NCBI RefSeq assembly: GCF_006864135.1
Contig: NZ_SADV01000002.1
Location: 1-64,000, forward strand
Direction of reading: 5' to 3'
Length of the DNA stretch: 64,000 nucleotides
Origin: Lysinibacillus sphaericus
Lineage (GTDB): Bacteria; Bacillota; Bacilli; Bacillales_A; Planococcaceae
Part shown: positions 55,289 through 64,000 of the stretch, one piece after another
How the letters are laid out: each line of letters begins with the position of its first letter
Numbering within the stretch: the first letter of the stretch is position 1
The notes under the pieces: model-generated
Databases searched by the model: none
What the model saw: only the letters and a program-made list of their open reading frames with translations
Told to the model about the DNA's origin: nothing
Position numbers and translations under genes: made by a program

Positions 55289-56494
55289 TTACATATTTTC
55301 GTATAATGCGAACATTGGTAGGAAAATTGCCGCGACAATCACACCTACAACCGCTGCTAAAATTAATATCATCAATGGTTCGACGAGCGATTTTAATGTA
55401 TCGACGGAGCGATCCACCTCATCCTCATAGAAATCTGCTATCTTCTCGAGCATATAATCAAGAGAACCTGTTTTTTCTCCGATAGATGTCATTTGAGTTA
55501 CTAAAGGAGGAAACAGCCAACTTTTTTCTAATGGCTCAGATAAGGTACCGCCTTTTTCTAGATTATCTCTTGCCTCCAGTACAACCTGTCCTACTACTGG
55601 ATTCCCTACAACCTTTTCGACAATTGTTAGTGCCTGTAGAATTGGCACCGAACTACTGAATAGAGAGGATAAGGTTCTAGTCATTCGAGCAATTACATTT
55701 TTTTGCATTAAAATACCAAATACAGGAATTCTCAATAATGCATAATTCACATTGTAATGAAATTGCTTATTATTTTTATAGAAAAATCTAAATAGCAGAA
55801 TCGATAATATGAGAATCCCAATCGCAAAATACCAGTATGCTATTAACCAATCCGAAATACTGACAACAACGACAGTTAAGATCGGCATTTCGATGTCCAT
55901 TTCTTCAAAAGTAGCCATAAACGTTGGCACGATAAAAACCATTAAAAACAAACCTACAGCGATTGTCAGAACTGATAAGATAGCCGGATATGCCAATGCC
56001 GATTGTACTTTCTTCTTAATTTTAAATTGTTTTTCCAGTGTCCCGGCTAAACGCTCTAAAGTCTCATCGATATTCCCTGTTGCCTCACCTGAGCGCATCA
56101 TATTCACAAACATGACAGGAAAAACCTTTGGGTGTTTGGCCGCAGCGTCTGAAAACGCTGTCCCCCCGCGTATATCCTCTTCCACTTGTTCTAATGCTTT
56201 TTTCAAGGCTTTACTTTTCGTTTGACCACTTAAAATATGTGTTGCCTCTACAATTGAAACGCCAGCACGGATTAGTGTTGCATATTGACGACAGTAAATG
56301 ACGAAATCCTGGTGCTTCACTTTACCGCCAATGTTTAAGTCTTTGTGCAAAATGCTTTTAGACTCTTCCAGCTCACGAGCATTAATGCCTTGTGCTCGTA
56401 ATTTTTCTAGTGCTACTTTTTTGTTAGTCGCGTCAATAATTCCTTTTTTGTGTGCACCTGTTTTTGTGCGTCCACTATATCGAAAAACGGTCAA
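55289..56494 (-). CDS. pilC: Type IV pilus platform protein PilC
   Basis: 401 residues from TTG overlapping the pilT stop by 4 bases. Two T2SSF domains (about 65-190 and 268-390) with GVSIVEATHILSGQTKSKAL and three membrane segments (near 165-190, 215-235, 375-395). It is the inner-membrane platform on which PilB and PilT act. Confidence 0.94.
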   Translation of the reverse strand: MTVFRYSGRTKTGAHKKGIIDATNKKVALEKLRAQGINARELEESKSILHKDLNIGGKVKHQDFVIYCRQYATLIRAGVSIVEATHILSGQTKSKALKKALEQVEEDIRGGTAFSDAAAKHPKVFPVMFVNMMRSGEATGNIDETLERLAGTLEKQFKIKKKVQSALAYPAILSVLTIAVGLFLMVFIVPTFMATFEEMDIEMPILTVVVVSISDWLIAYWYFAIGILILSILLFRFFYKNNKQFHYNVNYALLRIPVFGILMQKNVIARMTRTLSSLFSSSVPILQALTIVEKVVGNPVVGQVVLEARDNLEKGGTLSEPLEKSWLFPPLVTQMTSIGEKTGSLDYMLEKIADFYEDEVDRSVDTLKSLVEPLMILILAAVVGVIVAAIFLPMFALYENM

Positions 56495-57540
56495 TTATAA
56501 TCCCCCGCATTCATATATGGCCTTGCTTCTTCCAAAGAAATTTTTCCCATTGCTATTAGCTGCTGCATAGAAGATTCCAAAGTATGCATGCCTAAAGCTT
56601 TACTCGTCTGCATAACAGTAGGAATTTGGTGAACTTTTTCATTTCGAATTAAATTTGAAATAGATGGTGCTTGTACTAATATTTCAGTTGCAGCAATACG
56701 TCCCTTAGCGTCCTTACGTACAAATAAACGCTGTGAAACAATGCCCACTAAAACATTGGCTAGTTGTACACGAATTTGTCCTTGCTGATGTGGTGGAAAA
56801 ACATCTATAATTCGATCAATCGTAGTCGGAGCACTACTTGTATGTAATGTCGCCATCACTAAATGGCCCGTTTCTGCCGCTGTAATAGCTGTTGAAATCG
56901 TTTCGTAGTCCCGCATCTCGCCTACTAAAATAATGTCAGGGTCCTGACGAAGCGCGGCACGCAAACCATTGGCAAAGCTCTGCGTATCGACGCCTACTTC
57001 ACGTTGATTAATAATGGATTTTTTGTGTGTATGTAAATATTCAATCGGGTCTTCAAGCGTGATAATATGCTTTGATTTTGTTTCATTAATATGATCAATC
57101 ATTGCCGCAAGTGTTGTTGATTTTCCAGAACCGGTTGGCCCAGTTACTAAAATAAGTCCCTGTGGTTTTTCTGCTAATTGATACAGCACCTGTGGCATAT
57201 TTAACGATTCAATAGAAGGAATTTTTGCTTCAATTAAACGGGCTGCTATTGTCACTTCATTGCGTTGATGATACGCATTTACACGAAAACGACATTTCCC
57301 GGGCAATGAATAGTTAAAATCAGTTTCCCCTTTATCATGAAATTCTTGTAATTTATGTTCTGGTAAAATAGCTTTCACCATTGTCTGTAATTCTTCAGAA
57401 GTTAGTAGTTCACTCCCATAATGATCTAGCTGCCCATGGATACGATAAACCGGCGGGATCCCTTTTGTTAAATGGAGGTCAGACGCTTTTTCTTCAAATG
57501 CGCGTGTTAATAGCTCATCAATATTTCTACATGTTGTCAT
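56491..57540 (-). CDS. pilT: Twitching motility retraction ATPase PilT
   Basis: 349 residues from ATG at 57540 with AGGAGG 9 bases upstream (an earlier ATG at 57546 is too close). Walker A VTGPTGSGKSTTLAAMI, Asp box and Walker B DPDIILVGEMRD, His box HTSSAPTTIDRIIDVFPPHQ, and the PilT-type C-terminal AIRNLIRE-like LIRNEKVHQI. It powers pilus disassembly, hence retraction and twitching. Confidence 0.95.
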   Translation of the reverse strand: MTTCRNIDELLTRAFEEKASDLHLTKGIPPVYRIHGQLDHYGSELLTSEELQTMVKAILPEHKLQEFHDKGETDFNYSLPGKCRFRVNAYHQRNEVTIAARLIEAKIPSIESLNMPQVLYQLAEKPQGLILVTGPTGSGKSTTLAAMIDHINETKSKHIITLEDPIEYLHTHKKSIINQREVGVDTQSFANGLRAALRQDPDIILVGEMRDYETISTAITAAETGHLVMATLHTSSAPTTIDRIIDVFPPHQQGQIRVQLANVLVGIVSQRLFVRKDAKGRIAATEILVQAPSISNLIRNEKVHQIPTVMQTSKALGMHTLESSMQQLIAMGKISLEEARPYMNAGDYN

Positions 57541-57553
57541 GAACATTCACCTC

Positions 57554-59224
57554 CTAATCTACATTTGCTACACGCAATACTTCTGAAGTAGTTGTTAGTC
57601 CCTCTACTACTTTTAACAACCCATCTACAAGTAATGTGTAATAACCTTCTTGTTTCATATAATCACGGATCACACTATCGCTACTTCGACTTAAAATCAT
57701 TTCTTTAATATTGCGGTCGATTGGTAAAATTTCATGAATAGCCATCCGTCCACGATACCCGGTTTGATTACACGAAGGGCAGCCTCTTCCGCGTCTACCA
57801 TGTGTGAAACCTTCAATGCCGTTATTACGCATTATTTCTAATTCATGGTTCGTAAAAGTATAGTCCTCTCCACAATCTCGACAAATTCGTCGTACTAAAC
57901 GCTGTGCCATAATTCCTACAAGTGAGGAAGATAATAAAAACGGTTCTACCCCCATATCTTGAAGTCGAGAAATCGATTCTACTGCACTATTTGTATGTAA
58001 CGTACTTAACACTAAATGCCCTGTTAACGAGGCACGTACTGCTATTTGCGCCGTTTCAAAATCCCTAACTTCACCTATCATTACAATATCTGGGTCTTGG
58101 CGCAAAATTGAACGTAATCCAGTGGCAAAAGTTAAGCCTACTTCTTCTTTCACTTGAATTTGGTTTATGCCATCGAGCTGATATTCAACCGGATCCTCAA
58201 CTGTAATAATATTGACACCCTCTTCATTCAAGTTAGTTAAGGCAGCATATAATGTTGATGATTTCCCTGATCCCGTAGGACCGGTAATGAGCAGAATGCC
58301 ATTCGGATTGGCAATCATGTTTCGGAAAAGGGCCTCGTTTTGCGCTGTAAAACCAAGCTTGTCAATAGAATTGGCAACACTGCTTAAGTCTAAAATCCGC
58401 ATTACTACTTTTTCTCCATAAACTGTTGGCAATGTCGAAAGTCGAATATCTACTGGCCTAAAATTAACATTCGTTTTAATGCGTCCATCTTGAGGAATTC
58501 GATTTTCGGTAATATTTAAATTCCCCATAATTTTAATACGTGCTAATACTATATTTTGCATATGTTTTGGTAAAGAGCGCTCTGTTCTCAAAACGCCATC
58601 CACTCGATAGCGAACCCTTAACTCCGTCTCCTGTGGGTCAAAGTGGATATCGCTCGCTCGTTGGGCAACTCCGTTAGCAATAATTTGATTAACTAGTCGA
58701 ACAATCGGAGAATCCTCTCGTTCTATTTCTTCCTGTGTTTCAGCAACTGTCGCGCCAATGTCGAGCAATGCGGCTTCCATAGACTCTTGTAAATCATAGT
58801 ATTTTGTTAGTGTTCGATATAAATCATCCTTAGCTGCAATACTTGTTTCGATTTGGCAGCCCGTCGCCATACGTACTTCTTCAATTGCAAAATAATCCAT
58901 CGGGTCAGCCATCGCGATAAACAGTTTATTTTTTTCGCGACGAATCGGGATAATATTAGTTCGTTTAGCGAGTTCGGCTGGAACAAGCTGCAGTAAATCC
59001 GGGCTAATTGAATATTGGTTCAAATGAATGTGTGGGATTCCTAGCTGAAACTCTAGTACTTCGATTAACTGTTGCTCAGTTAGAATATTTTCTTTTATAA
59101 GAAAATCACCCAATTTCTCTTCTTTTGTTTTGTTTGTAAGAGCACATTCTAATTGCACATTTGTAATAACACCAGATTCGACAAGTAAATCACCTAAGCG
59201 CTTTCGTCCAGTTTTTACGACCAT
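57554..59224 (-). CDS. pilB: Type IV pilus extension ATPase PilB
   Basis: 556 residues: MshEN N-terminal domain (about 1-150; RLGDLLVESGVIT), then the secretion ATPase with Walker A ITGPTGSGKSSTLY, Walker B DPDIVMIGEVRD, and the zinc-binding cysteines CRDCGED and CPSCNQTGYRGR. It drives pilin polymerisation. It lies between the VanW/G5 gene and pilT. Confidence 0.96.
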   Translation of the reverse strand: MVVKTGRKRLGDLLVESGVITNVQLECALTNKTKEEKLGDFLIKENILTEQQLIEVLEFQLGIPHIHLNQYSISPDLLQLVPAELAKRTNIIPIRREKNKLFIAMADPMDYFAIEEVRMATGCQIETSIAAKDDLYRTLTKYYDLQESMEAALLDIGATVAETQEEIEREDSPIVRLVNQIIANGVAQRASDIHFDPQETELRVRYRVDGVLRTERSLPKHMQNIVLARIKIMGNLNITENRIPQDGRIKTNVNFRPVDIRLSTLPTVYGEKVVMRILDLSSVANSIDKLGFTAQNEALFRNMIANPNGILLITGPTGSGKSSTLYAALTNLNEEGVNIITVEDPVEYQLDGINQIQVKEEVGLTFATGLRSILRQDPDIVMIGEVRDFETAQIAVRASLTGHLVLSTLHTNSAVESISRLQDMGVEPFLLSSSLVGIMAQRLVRRICRDCGEDYTFTNHELEIMRNNGIEGFTHGRRGRGCPSCNQTGYRGRMAIHEILPIDRNIKEMILSRSSDSVIRDYMKQEGYYTLLVDGLLKVVEGLTTTSEVLRVANVD

Positions 59225-59242
59225 TCGCGTTTGCTCCTCTCT

Positions 59243-60604
59243 TTACGGGCTGGTTTGTATAAAATTCCCACCTTTATCGTAGTAGCCGTATACAATTTCG
59301 GGGTCATTCGGGTCTGTTGAAGTATTAGTATCTTTACTCGATATTGCAGCATTATTGCCGGATTTTTTATTTTCAGATTGTGTATCTGGTAATCCATCTC
59401 CATCTAGATCCATTTGTAAGTCAGGATCATTGGAATTTACCTTATCCGTTCCACTACTATTTTCAGAAGCAACAGGTTGTCTTGAAGATTTCACAATAAT
59501 TTTATTAACTGGTGGATAATAGTCACGACTAACAAGTTCCTCTGCAGTGTTACCATCTTCTGAAATCGAGCGATACACTTCGACCCGCACACCTTCTTGA
59601 CCTTTTTGAATAACTTCTTCTCTACCTATTGGTAAATCTTTCGAATAACGAGTAATGACTCGAGGCTGTATAATCTTATCTTTACTAACACGAACTGAAA
59701 TTTCTTTTTCTTTCTTTTGAGCTAGTAATTCCACTTTTAAAGAATCACCTTCTATTGTGAGTTTTAATTTATTCGGTTGATCCGTACGGTTTATAAATTG
59801 CAAATCTTTCTCTAACGCTTGATTTACCTTCGCATCCAAACCTTGTTGTAAATAATTTGGCTTCTGTCCTTGAGAATGTCTTTCTAAAATCTCATAGTCG
59901 GTTTGAAGAGCAACATGATAAAGCATAGAGGCGAAGAAATTAATCGCTTCACTATCTGATTCTTCATATTGTTCTTCTATCATCGTTAAAAAAGAAAACG
60001 GTTCATTCGGTAAAACAATAGCATCATTTAATGTATTCGCTAATTTATCCACACCCATTGCATTTGCAGGGATTTCCTCAATCGATAGAGCTAAACGCTC
60101 CGCTTCTATTAAAGTAGTATCTGCAACTGTTGCAGCGACTTCATGACGTTTTAAATTGGAAGCTTCGGTAATAATCGTATGTAATGTCTTTTCAACTTCC
60201 CATACACCAGTAGCCTCAAGCTGCTTCTTCACTTGCTCGTCAACCACCACATGTAAGGGTATATGTACTACTTGTCTTTGCTTCCAGAAAGCAAGCCAAG
60301 ACTTGTCAGTTAAACTATGATATTCAGCTAACGTACTCTCTACATCAAATACAAACAATTTAGGATCGAGTGAAATCGTAACATTAGCCCCTTCTACATC
60401 GATAGGAGCCTCTTGCCAAGTATTTATGGCCTCTCGTAAAGCATTTTCAATAGCATCATCTTCTAAATCCTTAACTGATATTCCACCGATTGTAGATTCA
60501 TCGCCTTTAGCTAATGCTCTATCCATCATTAAATTCGGTACCCAGACTGTTAATAAAATGATTAGAACAGCTACTATTGAGCCTAGCTTCAAATGTAATT
60601 TCAT
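59243..60604 (-). CDS. Exported VanW-like/G5 domain protein
   Basis: 453 residues. A signal or anchor helix (about 8-26), a YoaR-type N-terminal domain, a VanW-like region (NTLNDAIVLPNEPFSFLTMI, about 207-290) that lacks parts of the usual motif, a G5 domain (about 325-375; PIGREEVIQKGQEGVRVEV) and a Ser/Asn/Asp-rich tail with DLDGDGLPD, like a calcium loop. It is the first gene of the pilB operon, 18 bases from pilB. A wall-binding role in pilus passage is an inference. Confidence 0.75.
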   Translation of the reverse strand: MKLHLKLGSIVAVLIILLTVWVPNLMMDRALAKGDESTIGGISVKDLEDDAIENALREAINTWQEAPIDVEGANVTISLDPKLFVFDVESTLAEYHSLTDKSWLAFWKQRQVVHIPLHVVVDEQVKKQLEATGVWEVEKTLHTIITEASNLKRHEVAATVADTTLIEAERLALSIEEIPANAMGVDKLANTLNDAIVLPNEPFSFLTMIEEQYEESDSEAINFFASMLYHVALQTDYEILERHSQGQKPNYLQQGLDAKVNQALEKDLQFINRTDQPNKLKLTIEGDSLKVELLAQKKEKEISVRVSKDKIIQPRVITRYSKDLPIGREEVIQKGQEGVRVEVYRSISEDGNTAEELVSRDYYPPVNKIIVKSSRQPVASENSSGTDKVNSNDPDLQMDLDGDGLPDTQSENKKSGNNAAISSKDTNTSTDPNDPEIVYGYYDKGGNFIQTSP

Positions 60605-60793
60605 AGCCTTACCGCCTTTACAAATATATCCAAAATTAAAATGTCTAATTACTCATATATGTCCATTACTTTTTATTCATATTTTTACCATACAACATAC
60701 TAGATATTATTTAATGAGTCTTTTTAACTAAAAAAAGTTAAAATTTTATGAACTGAATTTTTTTCATATGTAATTAAAATCATCAATAACACA
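60605..60793. other. Divergent spacer between the two pilus operons
   Basis: AT-rich with no open frame. The minus-strand promoter of the pilB operon should lie here; no clear -35/-10 was seen. Confidence 0.4.
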
Positions 60794-60827
60794 TTGTCAA
60801 TAAGGTAAACACCCTATATAATAGGGT
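60794..60827 (+). promoter_or_regulatory. Promoter of the minor pilin operon with palindrome at the -10
   Basis: TTGTCA (60794-60799), a 17-base spacer and TATAAT (60817-60822). The -10 sits in a perfect inverted repeat, ACCCTAT-ATA-ATAGGGT (60811-60827), a candidate operator. Confidence 0.75.
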
Positions 60828-60913
60828 TATATATACCTATACTTTTCCGAATCAAACTTATTAAATCAAATTTTCTAGATAGAAAAAACTATTAGATCGG
60901 AGGTAAGTTTTTT

Positions 60914-61366
60914 ATGTTGATCAAATCACAGAGAGGATTTTCTTTAATCGAAGTAGTTGCATCACTTGTATTAATATCTATTATTCTTTTATCCTTTGCC
61001 CAAATATTTATATCTACGAATAAAACAGCCACAGTAAATACCGAAAAATTAGTCACTGTAAATTTAGCCGATGCTGTATTAGCTAAATTAAAATCTGATC
61101 CATTTACCAAAATAGCTACACAAGACTTAAATGATTATTTTAAAGATACCGGTGAACCAGATACCAAAAAGAAAAACCCACCTCTCGAGATAGATTTAAA
61201 TGGAAAAACATATGCAATTACATATACCCCTTATCAAAATTCTAATAAATATGTAAATTCAGATTTCACAGAAAAGGATTTGAATCTAATAAAAGTAGTT
61301 GTAACAGTAACTTCTCAAAATGGAAAAACAAAAGGCTCGTCGGAAGGATATGTGTCAATTGAATAA
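60914..61366 (+). CDS. Minor prepilin, PilV-like
   Basis: 150 residues. Leader MLIKSQRG is followed by FSLIEVVASLVLISIILLSF with the +5 glutamate (E13). The head domain is short and polar. GGAGG precedes ATG. It is first of three plus-strand pilus genes, overlapping the next; such minor pilins prime pilus assembly at the tip. Confidence 0.82.
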   Translation: MLIKSQRGFSLIEVVASLVLISIILLSFAQIFISTNKTATVNTEKLVTVNLADAVLAKLKSDPFTKIATQDLNDYFKDTGEPDTKKKNPPLEIDLNGKTYAITYTPYQNSNKYVNSDFTEKDLNLIKVVVTVTSQNGKTKGSSEGYVSIE

Positions 61367-61928
61367 ATATATGAAAAATCAAAATGGTTTGACACTAATT
61401 GAATTACTCGCAACGATTGTTATTCTAGCAATCGTCTCCACCTTTATCTTTTCAATCCTTGTGAAAACTTTAGAAACGAATCAAAATATTCAACAAGAAA
61501 CTATGCTTAGGGATGAAGCAGATCTAATCATAAGTAAATTTATTAAAACCCTCTATACAACAAACCAAAGTCATATTGTAAGGAATATCAGTAATCAATA
61601 TATTGAAGTAACCAATGATCTGTCTAAATGTAAAAAAAACGATGATGGTAAATGGATTATTACTAGCGAATGCGAAAAGACTCTTGAGCCGATAGGATTT
61701 AAAACTGAAAATAGCACTACATATATCCATTTTAAAAAGGAGAAATATAAAGTTCAAAACAGCAACATTAAAATTTCCGAAAATTCAAAAATAACAGGAA
61801 ACCCTATAGTCGAATCCATTTACACAATCAATTTAAAGCTTCAGATTATAAAAAAACGTTCAGGTAATGACCAAACAAAAACTATGGAATTTAAAAATCA
61901 GATTGAACCTATTGTAAGCTCAAAATAG
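61359..61928 (+). CDS. Minor prepilin, PilW/ComGF-like
   Basis: About 189 residues if it starts at TTG 61359 (GGAAGG 11 bases upstream); ATG at 61350 is an alternative. The leader ends MKNQNG before LTLIELLATIVILAIVSTF with the +5 glutamate. The head contains two cysteines (SKCKKND, TSECEKT) that may form a disulfide. It overlaps the previous gene. Confidence 0.8.
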   Translation: MNKYMKNQNGLTLIELLATIVILAIVSTFIFSILVKTLETNQNIQQETMLRDEADLIISKFIKTLYTTNQSHIVRNISNQYIEVTNDLSKCKKNDDGKWIITSECEKTLEPIGFKTENSTTYIHFKKEKYKVQNSNIKISENSKITGNPIVESIYTINLKLQIIKKRSGNDQTKTMEFKNQIEPIVSSK

Positions 61929-61950
61929 TTTAAATAAAGGAGATTGTACT

Positions 61951-63600
61951 ATGAAAATTTTCCAGCAAAATGAAAATGGCTATTCATTGTTACTAACATT
62001 TGCAGTCATCATCATTTTCACTATACTCGGTTTGAGTCTTATCACTTTAACGTCAAGCGGCATTACAAAAAACAACACCCGAGAGGAACTAGTACAAGCA
62101 CAAGATTTATCAGATAAAGGAATCGACTATGCCGTTAAAGACATTCAAGCTATTCTAAATAAAGAGATTAAAGATAAACCTATGGGAAAGACTGCATTTG
62201 AAACTTTCCTCGATAACACCTTGAATGCTTCAAAGCTAAGTTGCTCGCAAGGCATTAACATCCCTGCTGAGAAAACGAATCAAACAAACGTCTGCATCGA
62301 GAAAGTAGAACTAATGTCAAATGAAGAGAAGGATCGTTATAAACGCCTAGTAACATTTAAAAGTACTGGAAAAGTAAATAGTAAAGAGCATATTACATAT
62401 TCACAGATTATCATCGGCACAGATGCAATTCCAGATCAATTACGCTATGCTGTTTCAACGAATGACGAGGGGAATCTTTATTTACATGGTGGTGTTGAAA
62501 TTCAGGGAGATATTAAAACAGATGGTCATTTAATTATCTCTGAAAAAGCCCATTGGCTAAAAAATAATATAGCACAATGGCCAGATAGCGTTTTTCCTAG
62601 AATAATTCCAGACTCTAAAAGTGTTACCCCAAAAATTATTATGAGGGAATCAGAAAAAAATATATATTATGTAAATAATACTGTTGATTACTCCTCACAT
62701 ATATCTGGCAATACAAACTATTTAAACAGTTCAAGATATATAAAATTCATCCCTTCAAATCCTGCTTCAAAAAGTGAATTACAGAAACGTTTGTTTTTAA
62801 CAAAAAATGTATCCCTAGTCACAAAAAGCTTACCAGGAGATAATCTTGAAATAACAGAGAAAGTTATACCTTTGTATACAAATAAAAATTATAATAAAAA
62901 TTATCCCGCTGGATTAAGTGTCTCGTACACAAATCACGAGACATCTAAATTTAATAGAGACAATATCATTTTCATACATGGAGAAAAAGAAGACTGTAAT
63001 ATTTGGGGTTTATTTGGATGCAAGAAAACCCTCGATAGAGGAAATTTTAATATTAATGGAAGTGGAAAAACTTTAAATTTGTCGGGCACCTATTTTATTA
63101 ATGGAGATTTCAATGTCAACAATACTAATTTACGTAGCGATGCCATGCTATATGTAAACGGAAACGTTGATATTAAAGATAGTACTTTAAATGGCATAAA
63201 TTCAAACAGCACCCTCTTTATTTTCGCTACAGGAGATATTTCAATTAGTAATATTTCTGTTGATAGTGCTACGCCAAGTATGATTAAAGGCTTTTTCTAT
63301 TCAAAACAAAACATGATTATGTATGGAGTTGGCTCGAATATTAACTTGTATGGAGGCATTTCTGCAAAACGAACGATTCTAACTGCAGTACGAGGTAATA
63401 GTTATAACTATACTTATGAAAGTTCTAAAAACCAAAAAGAAACCGTTATTACAAACGGTGTTGAAGTACCTAAAAGAAATTCTAGATTGAAAATAACCTA
63501 TGACGAAAATTTAATATCCCAATACACGTCCTTTAAACGTGATGAAGAAGAAGAATTTATTACAGAATTGAACGAACCCGAAACTATTAATCGTTATTAA
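61951..63600 (+). CDS. PilX-like pilus-associated protein, large
   Basis: 549 residues. The N-terminus MKIFQQNENG-YSLLLTFAV looks like a prepilin leader and helix, but position +5 is Leu, not Glu. The long C-terminal part (about 170-500) has repeated short beta motifs such as NFNINGSGKTLNLSGTYFI and VDIKDSTLNGINSNSTLFIF, suggesting a beta-helix. It could be a tip adhesin or minor pilin with large head. It has AAAGGAG 8 bases before ATG. Confidence 0.75.
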   Translation: MKIFQQNENGYSLLLTFAVIIIFTILGLSLITLTSSGITKNNTREELVQAQDLSDKGIDYAVKDIQAILNKEIKDKPMGKTAFETFLDNTLNASKLSCSQGINIPAEKTNQTNVCIEKVELMSNEEKDRYKRLVTFKSTGKVNSKEHITYSQIIIGTDAIPDQLRYAVSTNDEGNLYLHGGVEIQGDIKTDGHLIISEKAHWLKNNIAQWPDSVFPRIIPDSKSVTPKIIMRESEKNIYYVNNTVDYSSHISGNTNYLNSSRYIKFIPSNPASKSELQKRLFLTKNVSLVTKSLPGDNLEITEKVIPLYTNKNYNKNYPAGLSVSYTNHETSKFNRDNIIFIHGEKEDCNIWGLFGCKKTLDRGNFNINGSGKTLNLSGTYFINGDFNVNNTNLRSDAMLYVNGNVDIKDSTLNGINSNSTLFIFATGDISISNISVDSATPSMIKGFFYSKQNMIMYGVGSNINLYGGISAKRTILTAVRGNSYNYTYESSKNQKETVITNGVEVPKRNSRLKITYDENLISQYTSFKRDEEEEFITELNEPETINRY

Positions 63601-63602
63601 AA

Positions 63603-63656
63603 TAAGGGTTGTTTAGAAAGACTGATTTCACACAGTCATTGTAAACAACCCTTTTC
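63603..63656. terminator. Bidirectional terminator between convergent pilus genes
   Basis: AAGGGTTGTTTA (63604-63615) and TAAACAACCCTT (63642-63653) pair perfectly over 12 bases, with an inner GACTG/CAGTC pair, and TTTT follows on the plus strand. Confidence 0.85.
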
Positions 63657-63722
63657 TATTATTTCCTCAAGAACCATCCCGACAAATCGAAGAATATATG
63701 TTTTTCAACCGCTTAATGCTAT

Positions 63723-64000
63723 TTAGTCAACTTCAAGCATACCATTAGAAATTGTTAAATTGTTATTTTCTTCAAAAATCAAGCCACCATTTGATATTGT
63801 ATCTTCAATCGTTTTCGGTTTGTACGTAACAGCCGGAGCTCCACTAGTCTTTACTGTATGAGCCATTATTCCGCCTATAACTGTTCCTGATCCCCCCAAT
63901 ATGACTCTTGCATTAGGGGCATATATATATAAGTTATGATTATAAGATCCTCCTTCAATAGTGATATTTGATCCACCTGCATAGATATTTCCTTGTACGC
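63723..64000 (-). CDS. Partial pilus-associated beta-helix protein, C-terminal 91 residues
   Basis: The frame is open from the right edge to TAA at 63723. It reads NIYAGGSNITIEGGSYNHNL, then GGSGTVIGGIMAHTVKTSGA and ends ISNGMLEVD. The Gly-rich beta motifs resemble the C-terminal part of the 549-residue PilX-like protein (SNINLYGGISAKRTILTA), so this is probably a related gene on the opposite strand. Confidence 0.65.
   Translation of the reverse strand, partial: VQGNIYAGGSNITIEGGSYNHNLYIYAPNARVILGGSGTVIGGIMAHTVKTSGAPAVTYKPKTIEDTISNGGLIFEENNNLTISNGMLEVD

Overview
The window looks like chromosome of a low-GC, endospore-forming Firmicute close to Lysinibacillus (Planococcaceae/Bacillaceae). It holds the forespore sigma factor operon (spoIIAA-spoIIAB-sigF), spoVAF, a spoIIM-like gene, fur, sirA and the resABCDE-sigX-rsiX cluster, all in a Bacillus subtilis-like order. 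Several starts are TTG or GTG behind strong Shine-Dalgarno sites. The genus is inferred from protein similarity recalled from memory; no search was run.

Layout. 1-3.7 kb is an accessory patch: two hypothetical genes, a secreted transglycosylase/SH3/SLH wall protein and a multiply frameshifted gene relic. 3.7-4.8 kb is ribU under an FMN riboswitch with promoter and attenuator. 4.9-14 kb (minus strand) is rluB, resABC, resDE, sigX and rsiX: cytochrome c maturation, redox sensing and an ECF sigma/anti-sigma pair. 14-23.3 kb carries dacB, scpBA, a YpuF-like gene, ribT, lysA with a tiny membrane-protein gene, spoVAF and the sigF operon; spoVAA-E and spmAB are absent from their B. subtilis positions. 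23.3-24.4 kb is gene-free and packed with repeats. 24.4-36.6 kb holds pdp, deoB, xerD, fur, a spoIIM-like gene, nudF, yqkF, a VanZ-like gene, an Arr-type rifamycin ADP-ribosyltransferase, yqkE, a thiolase, yqkD, luxS and yneF. 36.6-42.2 kb is sirA and a LiaIHFSR-type cell-envelope stress locus in which the liaI-liaH pair is tandemly duplicated. 42.6-50.6 kb has a HAD phosphatase, a serine hydrolase, tkt, the ynzC-like gene, a GNAT gene, a broken DJ-1/PfpI gene, and the SOS unit yneB-yneA/lexA with LexA boxes. 50.7-64 kb has a class-I amidotransferase hydrolase and a type IV pilus locus: a minus-strand operon (VanW/G5 protein, pilB, pilT, pilC, major pilin, pilM, pilN, pilO, prepilin peptidase) and a divergent operon of three minor-pilin-like genes, ending in a cut-off pilus-like gene on the opposite strand.

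The least explained structure is non-coding. Arrays of 21-bp tandem repeats lie immediately beyond rho-independent terminators at three separate loci (23.9-24.4, 32.6-32.7 and 42.2-42.6 kb); two of them share a recognisable consensus although their flanking genes are unrelated. A second, longer family of intergenic elements with a CAATTA...TAATTG palindrome and internal repeats recurs near 15.9, 23.5 and 47.0 kb, with related fragments elsewhere.
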